Of a DNA stretch of 64,000 nucleotides, positions 9,614 to 18,427 are shown piece after piece (positions within the stretch are counted from its first letter, which is position 1; each line of letters opens with the position of its first letter). The notes below the pieces were generated by a model that saw nothing but the letters and a program-made list of their open reading frames with translations, did no database searches and had not been told where the DNA came from. The stretch comes from Lactobacillus kullabergensis (GTDB taxonomy: Bacteria > Bacillota > Bacilli > Lactobacillales > Lactobacillaceae). The DNA lies in assembly GCF_000967195.1 (NCBI RefSeq), contig NZ_KQ033871.1, positions 1,487,312-1,551,311 of the forward strand. The letters are read 5' to 3'. The position numbers and the translations under genes are program-made.

Positions 9614-10366
9614 TTAATCCAAAATATCCAAAGCTTTTTTATATAATTCAAAATTATTTACACTTAGCCATAATAAAATACCATTTGCTATAAAAGCCTG
9701 TATAATATTTGATTGTTTTGGTAATATTTCCAAAAGCATTTCTTGAGGAGCAATTTCAAATTTAGTAATAGTTTTATTTCTGGCATAAACATTTTTTCCT
9801 ATAAAAGTCGACTTCCTCATACTATACGAAAAATTCAAATGTGCTGAAGCATTTCTAATTCTTTTATCCATACAGTCAATTAGAAAATCCCAATCAGTAG
9901 TTGACTGATGCAATCTATTGATTAAACTTCCCGCAGATTCAAAGTATAAATATTCAAGTGAGTATTCTTTATTATTCAATAACCTGTCAATACAAACCAA
10001 ATTTGCCAATATTTTTTTATCAAGTTCAAAAGAATTCTCCAAATCTGTTATTAACAAATTAGCTAATACCATTTTATGTATTGGCTTTTTATCAATAATT
10101 CTTTGAATGTATTGTCTCACTTCAGTATGCTGATTAATATAAGCATCATAAGATGATCTATTTTCTAAATTTCGATTTTCTTTTGTACCTATTACCCAAG
10201 CACCAATTAAGTCCGCTGTTTTGCTTGCATTTACCATACAAGCTTCATTAATTATTAAAGCCAGTTTTCGAGTAATAGTCTTTAAATGATCTAATCTAGT
10301 AGAATCTGGAGCAAAAATAGCTATATAATCTTGATAAAATTCTTTCGGAGTTTTAATCTGGTTCAT
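9614..10366 (-). CDS. Hypothetical protein with a HEPN-like RxxxxH motif
   Basis: I do not recognise the family. 250 residues, soluble, largely alpha-helical, very AT-rich. A motif RNASAH at residues 171-176, in a helix context (CMDKRIRNASAHLNFS), fits the R-x4-H catalytic pattern of HEPN-domain nucleases and of uncharacterised proteins near phage-defence or abortive-infection genes. There is no nucleotidyltransferase partner. The gene sits alone between acetolactate decarboxylase and a stretch of decayed coding sequence, as expected for an accessory insertion. The HEPN reading is inferred from one short motif. Confidence 0.6.
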   Translation of the reverse strand: MNQIKTPKEFYQDYIAIFAPDSTRLDHLKTITRKLALIINEACMVNASKTADLIGAWVIGTKENRNLENRSSYDAYINQHTEVRQYIQRIIDKKPIHKMVLANLLITDLENSFELDKKILANLVCIDRLLNNKEYSLEYLYFESAGSLINRLHQSTTDWDFLIDCMDKRIRNASAHLNFSYSMRKSTFIGKNVYARNKTITKFEIAPQEMLLEILPKQSNIIQAFIANGILLWLSVNNFELYKKALDILD

Positions 10367-10484
10367 TTTTCAACCTTCTTACAAAAATTACATATCAAAT
10401 AATAATGATAAGTGTTCGCTATTGATTTCAAAGCCATTAATTCAGTTTACTATTTCATTTAACTTTTAACCATTTTTCAACAAC

Positions 10485-10670
10485 TTAGAGTTTTTTGGAG
10501 AGGTGCATATGTACTCTTGTTAAAATGCCAATCTTTCTTTCATAAATATCAAGAAGGTTAAGCACGAATTTATTTTCTTTTTTATAACTTATAAATGCCT
10601 CTTTTAATTTTAAGAATTTTATTTTTGCCTTTGCATTGCGATATAAAGACTCACAAATTAAAACATCTTT
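10485..10670 (-). pseudogene. Orphan 61-codon coding fragment without a start
   Basis: A minus-strand frame open for 61 codons between two consecutive in-frame TAA codons (10671-10676) and a stop at 10485. It encodes a lysine-rich helical peptide (for example KLKEAFISYKKENKF, NLLDIYERKIGIL) of real protein-like composition, but has no ATG/GTG/TTG near its beginning and no ribosome binding site. It is best read as the C-terminal remnant of a lost gene. The family is not recognised. Confidence 0.45.
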
Positions 10671-10718
10671 TTATTAATTATCATCTAAATCATTATCTAA
10701 CTCAACATTTTTTAATTT

Positions 10719-10750
10719 AAAAAGCCCTCAGTTTTAACTAAGAGCTTAAT
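10719..10750 (-). terminator. Intrinsic terminator of guaA
   Basis: Minus-strand AGCTCTTAGT pairs with ACTGAGGGCT (with wobble) around a TTAAA loop and is followed by TTTTTAAATT, about 100 bases past the guaA stop. Confidence 0.75.
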
Positions 10751-10842
10751 CAATACGGTAAACCTTTGATATAAAAAACTTCTAATTTTTTATATGGGAT
10801 ATTGCCATTAAATATGATTCTATAAAAATTTAATTTACCCTC

Positions 10843-12399
10843 TTATTCCCACTCAATCGTTGATGGTGGTTTACTGGTGACATCATAGACTACACGGTTG
10901 ATGTTTGGCACTTCATCAACAATACGCGTTGAAATCTTTTGCAAAACATCCCATGGCAAGCGAGCAAAGTCAGCGGTCATCCCATCAATTGATGTAACTG
11001 CACGAATACCAATAGTATAGTCGTAAGTGCGACCGTCACCCATCACGCCCACGGATTTGATTCCGGGTAAAACGGTAAAGTATTGCCAAACTTTTTCCTG
11101 TAAACCGGCTTTTTTAATTTCATCCCTCAAAATTGCATCACTGTCACGCACCAGTTTGAGTTTATCCTCAGTTACTTCGCCAATAACGCGAATGCCAAGA
11201 CCAGGTCCTGGGAAAGGCTGACGCCAAACCAAATCATGCTGAATGCCTAATTTTTCACCCAGTTCACGCACTTCATCCTTAAATAACTTGCGCAAAGGTT
11301 CAATTAATTTAAAATGCAAATCTTTAGGTAACCCACCAACGTTATGGTGCGACTTAATTGTCTGGGCAGTATTTGTGCCACTCTCAATAACATCGGTGTA
11401 CAGGGTGCCTTGGGCCAAAAAGTCTACATCCTTAATTTTCTTTGCTTCGTCCGCAAACACCTCAATAAACTCTTTGCCAATGATTTTACGCTTTAGCTCT
11501 GGATCGGTGACACCTTTCAGTTTATTTAAAAAGCGCTCTTGGGCATTCACACGAATAATGTTAACGCCTAAATCACGGTTCAAGGCAGCCATTACTTCAT
11601 CGCCTTCATTTTTGCGCAACATACCGTGATCCACAAAAATAGCCGTCAGCTGATTGCCAATTGCTTTGTGTAAAAGTGTCGCCGTGACACTGGAGTCTAC
11701 TCCACCTGATAGTCCCAGAATTACTTTCTTATCTCCCACAGTTTTTCTAATCTCAGCAATTTGCAGGTCAATAAAATCAGACATTGACCAATCAGCCTTA
11801 GCACCGCAGACTTTAAAGGCAAAATTACGCAAAATATCAAGACCATATTGCGTATTGCGTACTTCTGCGTGGAACTGAATACCATACATTTTGACTTGAT
11901 CGTTAGCAATAGCGGCAATCGGGCAATTCTTACTTGAAGCGACCGTTTCAAAGCCAGCAGGCGCACCAGTGACCAAATCACCGTGACTCATCCAGACGTA
12001 TTCATCTTTGGGCAAACCGGCAAATAAAACGGAGTTAGTATCTTCAACTTCAATGTCGGCACGACCGTATTCAGAATTATCAGCTTTTTCGACTTTGCCG
12101 TTTAAATAAGAAGCCATTAGTTGCATCCCGTAACAAATGCCTAAGATAGGAATGCCCAATTTAAAAATTGCAGGATCTACTTTCAAAGCGTTTTGGTCAT
12201 AAATACTGTTGGGCCCACCTGAAAAAATAATGCCCTTGGGGTTAATCTTTCTTATTTGGTCCATACTAATATCATGCGGCAACAACTCGGAATAAATTCC
12301 AAAATCCCTCAGTCTGCGTGTGATTAGTTGATTATATTGACTGCCAAAATCGAGCACAATAATCTCATCAAAATCACTAATATTCTTTTTCACCGACAT
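10843..12399 (-). CDS. guaA: GMP synthase (glutamine-hydrolysing)
   Basis: Amidates XMP to GMP using glutamine and ATP, the last step of guanine nucleotide synthesis. 518 residues from the chosen ATG, the normal family length. The N-terminal class I amidotransferase domain has nucleophile Cys89 in LGICYGMQ and its His/Glu partners in QFHAEV. The ATP pyrophosphatase domain has PP-loop [10 protein letters not shown], followed by the dimerisation domain ending in [11 protein letters not shown] start at 12399 because GGAG sits a few bases upstream; the frame runs 23 codons further but lacks a good site. A TTGACC/TAAAGT promoter-like pair lies upstream. It diverges from the riboswitch-controlled xpt-pbuX unit. 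Confidence 0.96.
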   Translation of the reverse strand: MSVKKNISDFDEIIVLDFGSQYNQLITRRLRDFGIYSELLPHDISMDQIRKINPKGIIFSGGPNSIYDQNALKVDPAIFKLGIPILGICYGMQLMASYLNGKVEKADNSEYGRADIEVEDTNSVLFAGLPKDEYVWMSHGDLVTGAPAGFETVASSKNCPIAAIANDQVKMYGIQFHAEVRNTQYGLDILRNFAFKVCGAKADWSMSDFIDLQIAEIRKTVGDKKVILGLSGGVDSSVTATLLHKAIGNQLTAIFVDHGMLRKNEGDEVMAALNRDLGVNIIRVNAQERFLNKLKGVTDPELKRKIIGKEFIEVFADEAKKIKDVDFLAQGTLYTDVIESGTNTAQTIKSHHNVGGLPKDLHFKLIEPLRKLFKDEVRELGEKLGIQHDLVWRQPFPGPGLGIRVIGEVTEDKLKLVRDSDAILRDEIKKAGLQEKVWQYFTVLPGIKSVGVMGDGRTYDYTIGIRAVTSIDGMTADFARLPWDVLQKISTRIVDEVPNINRVVYDVTSKPPSTIEWE

Positions 12400-12551
12400 C
12401 CAAGCTCCTTTACTAACTATCTTCAATACCATATCAACTTTACTAAGAAATAGGTCACTGGTCAACAATTTTTTAGCGTCATACTAATAATTCACGAATA
12501 TTTTTAAAAATAATTATCTAAATAATTCGCGATTTCATTCTAAAATTGGTC

Positions 12552-12580
12552 TTGCACATATTATGCGACTCTGTTACAAT
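12552..12580 (+). promoter_or_regulatory. Sigma-70 type promoter of xpt-pbuX
   Basis: TTGCAC, a 17-base spacer and TACAAT, placing the transcript start shortly before the riboswitch aptamer at 12601. Confidence 0.75.
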
Positions 12581-12600
12581 GCTTGCAACAGGAAAATAAA

Positions 12601-12667
12601 TATCTATATATTGCCGTAATGAGGTCGGCAGTTTCTACTCAGAACCGTAAATTCTGAACTATGGATA
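12601..12667 (+). ncRNA. Purine (guanine-type) riboswitch aptamer
   Basis: The three-stem purine fold can be drawn base by base. P1 is TATCTA with TGGATA. P2 is TGCCG with CGGCA closing a 7-9 base loop. The conserved junction GTTTCTAC follows. P3 is TCAGAA with TTCTGA around loop CCGTAAA. The J3/1 stretch ACTATGG has C at the position that pairs with ligand, as in guanine/hypoxanthine aptamers (adenine aptamers carry U). It precedes a terminator and xpt-pbuX, so guanine or hypoxanthine should turn the salvage operon off. Confidence 0.95.
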
Positions 12668-12698
12668 ATATAGCATTTTGTGCGGCTATTTGCTGCTT

Positions 12699-12743
12699 TA
12701 AAGGGCTTTTTTTACCATAGTTTTGGTAGAAAAAGCCCTTTTT
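12699..12743 (+). terminator. Riboswitch expression-platform terminator
   Basis: AAAGGGCTTTTT...TACCA pairs with TGGTA...AAAAAGCCCTTT across a TAGTTT loop and ends in a T tract just before the xpt ribosome binding site. It should form when ligand stabilises P1 of the aptamer. Confidence 0.9.
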
Positions 12744-12761
12744 GTGATGAAGGAGGAAAAA

Positions 12762-13340
12762 GTGAAATTATTAGAAGACCGGATTCGCAGTGACGGAGAA
12801 GTTTTACCCGGTAACGTTTTAAAAATCAACTCATTTCTAAATCATCAGGTAGATCCCGAACTAATGAAGAAAGTCGGAGAAGAATTTAGTCGGCTATTTA
12901 AGGATAGTGGTGTTACAAAAGTGTTGACTTGCGAAGCTTCCGGAATTGCCCCTGGAGTAATGACAGCCTATGAATTGCATGTGCCTCTGGTCTTTGCTCG
13001 CAAGAAAAAGCCTGCAACACTGAATGACGCGGTTTATTGGGCAGATGTTTATTCTTACACTAAAAAAGTTACCAATCAGATTTGCGTTGAACAAAAATTC
13101 CTGCACAAAGATGACCACCTGTTAATTATCGATGACTTCCTGGCAAACGGTGAAGCTGTTAAAGGCATGATTAATATTGCTAACCAAGCTGGTGCTGAGG
13201 TAGCTGGTGTCGGTATCGTAGTTGCTAAAACATTTCAAGGCGGCAGCAAGTGGATTAAAAATCACGGGTATCACCTTGAAGCATTGGCAGAAATCGATAG
13301 TTTGGCCAATAATCAAGTACATTTTGTGGGGGAAAAATAA
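12762..13340 (+). CDS. xpt: Xanthine phosphoribosyltransferase
   Basis: Cytoplasmic salvage enzyme making XMP from xanthine and PRPP. 192 residues from a GTG start at 12762, matching the Bacillus Xpt length. AGGAGG at 12751-12756 is five bases upstream; upstream in-frame starts lie inside the terminator or the binding site. Family features: SFLNHQVDPELM near the N-terminus and the PRPP-binding loop LLIIDDFLANGEA. Its stop overlaps the pbuX start (TAATG). Controlled by the upstream guanine riboswitch. Confidence 0.95.
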   Translation: MKLLEDRIRSDGEVLPGNVLKINSFLNHQVDPELMKKVGEEFSRLFKDSGVTKVLTCEASGIAPGVMTAYELHVPLVFARKKKPATLNDAVYWADVYSYTKKVTNQICVEQKFLHKDDHLLIIDDFLANGEAVKGMINIANQAGAEVAGVGIVVAKTFQGGSKWIKNHGYHLEALAEIDSLANNQVHFVGEK

Positions 13341-14653
13341 TGGCAGAAAAAGAAGTTAGCCAGCAAAAAGCAGCGGTTTTAGGTTTACAGCACTTATTAG
13401 CAATGTATTCCGGGGCAGTCGCTGTACCCCTTCTAATTGGTAATGCACTAAAATTTTCTCCTGCACAAATGACCTATCTAGTTTCAATTGACATTTTCAT
13501 GTGCGGCCTTGCGACACTTTTGCAATTAATGCGCAATAAGTACTTTGGTATTGGCTTCCCAGTCATTTTAGGTTGCGCCATTCAAGCAGTTGCCCCCTTG
13601 CAAATGATTGGGCAGAAATTCTCAATTAACGACATGTATGGTGCCATTATAGTTGCCGGCATTTTTGTCGTTTTAATCTCAGGCGTTTTTGCTAAAATTA
13701 AAAAATTCTTTCCTCCCGTCGTAACAGGGACTTTAATCACCACTATCGGTTTAACACTTGTTCCAGTGGCAATTCAAAATATGGGTGGTGGAAATTCTGC
13801 TGCTAAAAGTTTTGGCAGTGGTCAAAATCTCCTTCTGGCTTTTTGCACCATGTTCATTATCTTGGCACTGGAAATTTGGACTAAAGGATTCATCAGGTCA
13901 ATCTCAGTTTTAATCGGCTTAGTTGCTGGGACAGTAATTGCAGCCTGTATGGGCCTAGTTTCATTCACTCCCGTCATGGAAGCATCTTGGTTCCACTTAC
14001 CCCAACTGTTCTACTTCGGAGTGCCGAAATTCGAATGGTCTTCCAGTCTGACAATGATCATCATTGCTTTAGTCTCAATGGTCGAATCAACCGGCGTATT
14101 CTTCGCTATCGGTGACCTCTTACACCATGACGTCACTGAAGAAGACTTGAAGAAGGGTTACCGCGCAGAAGGTATCGCCCAAATTTTTGGCGGTTTATTC
14201 AATGCGTTTCCTTACACTACTTTCTCTCAAAATGTTGGTCTTTTGCAATTATCCGGTATTAAAACCAAGCGTCCGATTTACTGGGCCGGCGGATTACTCA
14301 TGGCTATGGGTTTATTGCCTAAAATTGGCGCAATGGTAACAATCATTCCTACCCCAGTTTTAGGCGGTGCCATGCTGGTCATGTTTACCATGATTGCTGT
14401 TCAGGGCATTAAGACTTTAGCTAAAGTCGACCTCAGTGATAACAATAATGTGCTAATTATAGCCATCTCAGTGGGACTTGGACTCGGCGTTACTATTTAT
14501 CCCCAATTTTTCAAAAACCTGCCGGCTACTGTCCAATTATTTCTAAGTAATGGGATCGTGATTACCAGCTTGTCAGCTACTATTCTGAATTTCTTACTTA
14601 AAGGAGGTGATAGAAAGGCAAAACAAAAAACTCAAACTGCAAATATCATGTAA
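13340..14653 (+). CDS. pbuX: Xanthine permease (NCS2 family)
   Basis: Membrane nucleobase:cation symporter of 437 residues with about 12-14 hydrophobic segments. The NCS2 signature region is seen as YTTFSQNVGLLQLSGIKTKRP, and the TM-half motif QAVAPL lies near residue 85. It is translationally coupled to xpt, so import and phosphoribosylation of xanthine share riboswitch control. The C-terminus is a basic cytoplasmic tail. Confidence 0.93.
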   Translation: MAEKEVSQQKAAVLGLQHLLAMYSGAVAVPLLIGNALKFSPAQMTYLVSIDIFMCGLATLLQLMRNKYFGIGFPVILGCAIQAVAPLQMIGQKFSINDMYGAIIVAGIFVVLISGVFAKIKKFFPPVVTGTLITTIGLTLVPVAIQNMGGGNSAAKSFGSGQNLLLAFCTMFIILALEIWTKGFIRSISVLIGLVAGTVIAACMGLVSFTPVMEASWFHLPQLFYFGVPKFEWSSSLTMIIIALVSMVESTGVFFAIGDLLHHDVTEEDLKKGYRAEGIAQIFGGLFNAFPYTTFSQNVGLLQLSGIKTKRPIYWAGGLLMAMGLLPKIGAMVTIIPTPVLGGAMLVMFTMIAVQGIKTLAKVDLSDNNNVLIIAISVGLGLGVTIYPQFFKNLPATVQLFLSNGIVITSLSATILNFLLKGGDRKAKQKTQTANIM

Positions 14654-14693
14654 ATAAAATTGTTTTTACCCTTGAGACAATTTTGTTTGCGCC

Positions 14694-14728
14694 AAAAAAG
14701 TATCTTCTTATTTTGAAGATACTTTTTT
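14694..14728. terminator. Bidirectional terminator between pbuX and the APH-fold gene
   Basis: AAAAAAGTATCTTC and GAAGATACTTTTTT form a long symmetric hairpin with A and T tracts on both sides. It serves the two convergent genes and overlaps the stop of the minus-strand gene. Confidence 0.88.
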
Positions 14729-15611
14729 AATTTGTAAATATCAAAGCACTCATGTTTGCCTTGTCGCTATTTTTCTTTCTGATGCCTAAAAATGAAAAAC
14801 AAGTTGCCAGCATTTGTTCACCAATTTGCTTAAATGGCTTGTCAGCAATTTTTTCAGTATATTTCATAATTCCAATCGCAGTTATAAAAATTAGAAAGGA
14901 CTGCGTCAAAGGAGTAACTGCTACTTCTTCACCACATTTTCTATACCCATTTATAAAGGAAGCAATTAGTTTTTGATTTAATCTAAAATCTTGGTAAAAA
15001 AGTTTAATGAAGTCCTGATAATTTACCCCCATGCGAGCGCGCTCAAAATCAATTAAACTCAGTTTCCCTCTAACAATTTTATAATTACGTAAACCTACAT
15101 CCCCATGTAAAACTGTAGTTGCATGTGCTATCAAGTCTTTTTCAATATCCGCTTTTTGCGCTGTAAATAAAGCTAACACTTGCAGCAATCTGCTTTTAAT
15201 TTCTTCATTCTGCAAGCTATTGCTATCCGACTTTGCTTTCTCAAACAATTGATTATTAAGATATATGCCAGAAAAAGGTTTTACGTTTCGGTGAAAACGA
15301 GCTAACTGTGTTCCCATCTTAAATGCTAAATCAGGGGTAATTTGTCCTTTAACATCAGTTGGCGCCAAATCTTTCATGACCAAAACAAATTGTTGCGTTT
15401 GTTTGACAACAAAAGAGTCTAATACCCGAGTATTTATTTGCTGGTTAACAGCTTTTTCAGTTAAAAATTTCCCTGCTTGTGCAAAGACTTTAACAAATAT
15501 TTTTTGCTTAAACTTTGCACTATCACCAACAAAAGTGCTGTTTTGTGACTCGTGCGTGATCTTTGTTAAATTAGCTTGCAGTTTTTCTTGTACAATTTTT
15601 TCTATAGTCAT
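14727..15611 (-). CDS. Aminoglycoside phosphotransferase-fold kinase
   Basis: 294-residue soluble protein of the APH/choline-kinase superfamily. The catalytic loop HGDVGLRNYKI (base Asp, Mg-binding Asn) and the metal-binding LIDFERARMG are both intact, so it should be an active small-molecule kinase. Sugar, choline or antibiotic substrates are all possible, and nothing in the neighbourhood decides. Its start at 15611 abuts the decayed membrane-protein remnant, and the upstream Xre gene is broken. Confidence 0.75.
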   Translation of the reverse strand: MTIEKIVQEKLQANLTKITHESQNSTFVGDSAKFKQKIFVKVFAQAGKFLTEKAVNQQINTRVLDSFVVKQTQQFVLVMKDLAPTDVKGQITPDLAFKMGTQLARFHRNVKPFSGIYLNNQLFEKAKSDSNSLQNEEIKSRLLQVLALFTAQKADIEKDLIAHATTVLHGDVGLRNYKIVRGKLSLIDFERARMGVNYQDFIKLFYQDFRLNQKLIASFINGYRKCGEEVAVTPLTQSFLIFITAIGIMKYTEKIADKPFKQIGEQMLATCFSFLGIRKKNSDKANMSALIFTN

Positions 15612-15748
15612 TAGCCTAGTTCTCTCATTTCACCAATGCGGGCAATGCCCAAGCAACTTAGCACAAAAGTGGTTTACCGGTTTTCTTGCCAATCAAGGTA
15701 GCAGTATGAAAATGCACAATAAACAATGTTCTTCTTTGTATTAATCAT
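15611..15748 (-). pseudogene. Remnant of a small membrane protein gene
   Basis: Starting at an ATG that overlaps the end of the Xre gene, the minus strand first encodes MINTKKNIVYCAFSYCYLDW, then stops. Other frames continue with TATLIGKKTGKPLLC and then LGIARIGEMRELG before a stop at 15611. The change of frame and internal stops suggest a small hydrophobic protein interrupted by small indels. Xre regulators of this size are often paired with such a membrane protein, and here both members look dead. Confidence 0.45.
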
Positions 15749-15947
15749 TTTTTTCGCCTTCATATAAGAACAATTCGTCAACCGTTACCCTTAATATTTG
15801 CGCCAAGTGAAAAGCGTGTCCTAAAGATGGGTCATACTTATCATTTTCAATAGCATTGATCGTTTGCCAAGTAACATGAGCAGCTTCTGCTAATTTAGCC
15901 TATGAGTATCTCTGCTCTTTACGCAATTGAGCAATTCTATTTTTCAC
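15741..15947 (-). pseudogene. Xre-family HTH regulator broken by an in-frame TAG
   Basis: A 69-codon frame from GTG at 15947 (GGAGAG upstream) to TAA at 15741. It reads as a typical short Cro/C1 regulator: KNRIAQLRKEQRYS, then TAG, then AKLAEAAHVTWQTINAIEND and a normal tail DELFLYEGEKND. The TAG at 15900-15902 sits exactly where relatives have Gln in the HTH (SQxxLA), consistent with a single CAG-to-TAG change. No other disruption is visible, so the lesion is recent, or the codon is occasionally suppressed. Confidence 0.8.
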
Positions 15948-16087
15948 TAGTTCACTCTCCTGTCAAACATATTTGACTATTTTAGTAAACCAACTTTTAC
16001 ATTTTTCGTCAATCATAAATTAGAATTTAGTTAAAATCGTTAATTCGAAAAAGTAATAATAATTTAGGTTTAAGTTTACTTATTTTT

Positions 16088-16117
16088 TTGCAAACAGCCC
16101 TTCTTTTTTAATACAAT
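16088..16117 (+). promoter_or_regulatory. Promoter of the C69 dipeptidase
   Basis: TTGCAA, an 18-base spacer and TACAAT, about 30 bases ahead of the start codon. AAAGGA lies just before the ATG. Confidence 0.6.
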
Positions 16118-16149
16118 ATAGGTTAAGTAATTTTGAAAGGACAGATAAG

Positions 16150-17565
16150 ATGAAAAAAGCAGAATGTACGACTATTCTCGTCGGTAAAAATGCCACCATT
16201 GACGGCTCAGCTATGATTGCCAGAAGTGAAGACGGTGGCCGTGAAATAATTCCTGAAGGGTTTGAACTTATTACACCTGAAAAGCAACCTAAGCACTATG
16301 AAAGTGTCATTAGTCACCAAAAGATTGATGATGAGGACTTAGCAGAAAAGCCTTTACGTTATACTAGTGCACCTGATGTCTCTGGTGAAAGCGGCATCTG
16401 GGGTGCAGCCGGAATTAACTCAGAAAACGTAGCAATGACTGCTACTGAAACTATTACCACAAATGCACGTATACAAGGCATTGATCCCCTTCTTGCAAAA
16501 GGCGGTCTTGGTGAAGAAGACTTTGTTACTTTGACATTGCCTTATATTCACAGCGCACTTGATGGCGTTAAGCGCATTGGTTATTTGCTGGAAAAATATG
16601 GCACTTATGAAATGAACGGTATGGCTTTTGCCGACCACGATGAAGTTTGGTACCTGGAAACTATTGGTGGTCACCACTGGATTGCACGCCGTATTCCTGA
16701 TGACGCCTACGTTGTTGCTCCTAACCGTTTAAACATTGATGAATTCCATTTTGGTAAAGATGGTTTCTTGGCAGACGATGCCTTAGAAGATTTGATCAAG
16801 GAATACCACTTAAATCCTGACCGTGAAGGATACAACATGCGACACATCTTTGGTAGCTCAACCATAAAAGACGCCCACTACAACAATCCACGTGCCTGGT
16901 TTGTTCACAATTACTTTGATCCAGAATTCGGTGGCAAGCCAAGTGATCAAGATCAACCATTTATTTGCCATGCTAACCGCAAGATTAGCATCGAGGACAT
17001 TTGTTTTGTTGAAAGTTCCCACTATCAAGATACGCCATTTGATCCTTATGGCGACCAAGGTACTTCTGAACAAAAGAAGACATTCCGTCCAATTGCCCTT
17101 AACCGGAACTTTGAAACCCATATTTTGCAAGTTAGAAATGATGTTCCTGAAGAAATCGCTGGTGTGCAATGGCTTTGCTTTGGTCCAAATACCTTTAACA
17201 GCTTTGTCCCATTCTATACCAACGTTAATGACACTCCAGCCAGTTTCCAGACTGGTCCAAAGTTCGATTTGAATAAAATTTTCTGGTTGAACAAATTAAC
17301 AGCACAATTGGGTGACACTAATTTTAAGGTCTACGGTGAACTAGAAAATGACTTTGAGCAAAAATCATTGGCCCAATGTCACTTCATTCAACATGAAACT
17401 GATAAAAAAGTTGCAGGTCTGTCAGGCAAAGAAGCTGAAGACTTATTAACTGAGGCCAACCAAAAGATGGCTGATCAAGTTTACGACAACACCATTGAAC
17501 TGCTGGGTAACATGGTCAATGAAGGCCATAATCTAGCAACACTTAAGTTTGACCTATTAGACTAA
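16150..17565 (+). CDS. pepD: C69 family dipeptidase
   Basis: Cytoplasmic dipeptidase of the N-terminal-nucleophile family C69 (PepD/PepDA of lactobacilli). 471 residues, very close to the usual 470-475. Cys6 in KKAECTTI is the expected nucleophile. The following motif DGSAMIARSEDGG and the WGAAGINSENVAMTATET region are the family hallmarks. Codon usage is visibly more biased than in its neighbours, consistent with good expression. It is a single gene with its own promoter and terminator, and contributes to peptide utilisation together with amino-acid uptake. Confidence 0.93.
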   Translation: MKKAECTTILVGKNATIDGSAMIARSEDGGREIIPEGFELITPEKQPKHYESVISHQKIDDEDLAEKPLRYTSAPDVSGESGIWGAAGINSENVAMTATETITTNARIQGIDPLLAKGGLGEEDFVTLTLPYIHSALDGVKRIGYLLEKYGTYEMNGMAFADHDEVWYLETIGGHHWIARRIPDDAYVVAPNRLNIDEFHFGKDGFLADDALEDLIKEYHLNPDREGYNMRHIFGSSTIKDAHYNNPRAWFVHNYFDPEFGGKPSDQDQPFICHANRKISIEDICFVESSHYQDTPFDPYGDQGTSEQKKTFRPIALNRNFETHILQVRNDVPEEIAGVQWLCFGPNTFNSFVPFYTNVNDTPASFQTGPKFDLNKIFWLNKLTAQLGDTNFKVYGELENDFEQKSLAQCHFIQHETDKKVAGLSGKEAEDLLTEANQKMADQVYDNTIELLGNMVNEGHNLATLKFDLLD

Positions 17566-17593
17566 TTTAATAATCAAGCTCTTAAGAAAAGTT

Positions 17594-17636
17594 AAAAAAG
17601 GCTCAATTACGTTAATTAACGTTATTGAGCCTTTTA
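17594..17636. terminator. Intrinsic terminator after the dipeptidase gene
   Basis: AAAAGGCTCAAT and ATTGAGCCTTTT form a long stem that continues with ACGTTAATTAACGT. It lies between convergent genes and has A and T tracts on both sides. Confidence 0.88.
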
Positions 17637-17681
17637 TATTGCCTATTTAGCAAAAAGTACAAATTTTAATGGAATCTGTCG

Positions 17682-18416
17682 TTACCTAATTCTTATTTGA
17701 TAAACATCAGGATCCACAAATTCTTCACTACACTGAACTATTTTGCCATCCTGATTTTTAAGTACATTGTCAATATTCAATAATGAACAACCAAACGGCT
17801 TAGCCAGCAAATCAGATAATTCTTTATCAGCTTCAGTTGCACTGACTAATGTTTCTTGGGGACTTAATTTTTTAATAAGTGGATTCCTTTTTAATGCTTC
17901 ATATAAAGATATTTCAATGTCACTTTTTTGCAGAAATTCATAGAATGGAGCCAAAATATAACTATCATCAACAATTACTGGTTGTTCATCAAGAAACAGA
18001 ACCCTTTTAATGTTTAAACAAGTTGACGAATTTAAGCGAAAAATATTTTGAATTCTGCGTGACGGAATAATTTGGGCAAAATTGATTATCTTGGATGAAG
18101 GTAAAAAGCCGTTCTTTTTAGCCGTGTATGAAAAACCTTCTACAGAATTAAGCCGCAGAAGCTTTTTTACTTTTTCAGGTTTCCTAACATAGCTGCCATT
18201 ACCTTGAATCTTTTCGATTAGTCCTTCTGTTGCCAATTGATTAATTGCTTTTCTTAAAGTTACGCGACTAACTCCAAATTCATCTTGTAATTCACCTTCG
18301 GTAGGAAGCTTAGAATCGACTGGATACTCACCATCCTGTATTTTTTGCTTTAGTTTTAGCATTACTTGATAATACAAAGTATTTTTTGCTTTCATTCTTT
18401 TGAAAACCAACTTCAC
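17682..18416 (-). CDS. GntR/HutC family transcriptional regulator (operon A)
   Basis: About 240 residues. The N-terminal winged helix (SKLPTEGELQDEFGVSRVTLRKAINQLATEGLI) is classic GntR, followed by a UTRA/HutC effector domain that binds a small ligand, probably a sugar phosphate. It is the last gene of operon A (IIB-IIC-IID-SIS-regulator). The start is uncertain: GTG at 18416 (12 bases after the SIS stop) or ATG at 18395, neither with a strong binding site. It probably binds the palindrome in the operon A promoter. This is inference from co-transcription. Confidence 0.88.
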   Translation of the reverse strand: MKLVFKRMKAKNTLYYQVMLKLKQKIQDGEYPVDSKLPTEGELQDEFGVSRVTLRKAINQLATEGLIEKIQGNGSYVRKPEKVKKLLRLNSVEGFSYTAKKNGFLPSSKIINFAQIIPSRRIQNIFRLNSSTCLNIKRVLFLDEQPVIVDDSYILAPFYEFLQKSDIEISLYEALKRNPLIKKLSPQETLVSATEADKELSDLLAKPFGCSLLNIDNVLKNQDGKIVQCSEEFVDPDVYQIRIR

Positions 18417-18427
18417 TTCATTTAAAA

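Larger units (their letters stand above)
10367..10842. other. Intergenic region with degraded coding sequence
   Basis: 476 bases between the hypothetical gene and guaA. It holds a coding-like minus-strand fragment (10485-10670), a second short open stretch ending at 10674 (tail ELDNDLDDN then stop), and the guaA terminator. No intact gene is visible. Confidence 0.6.
12400..12761. promoter_or_regulatory. guaA/xpt divergent control region
   Basis: About 360 bases holding the guaA leader on the minus strand and, on the plus strand, the xpt promoter, the purine riboswitch and its terminator. Each is listed separately. Confidence 0.8.

Noticed and set aside
11027-11878. Open frames opposite guaA (and similar antisense frames opposite pyrG, accC, fabF and the IIC genes)
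   Set aside because: Antisense shadows of strongly coding genes, without ribosome binding sites or protein-like composition.
14727-15611. The APH-fold gene as an aminoglycoside-resistance determinant
   Set aside because: Catalytic motifs fit the whole kinase superfamily; no resistance-type context, and no similarity I can claim to a known resistance enzyme.
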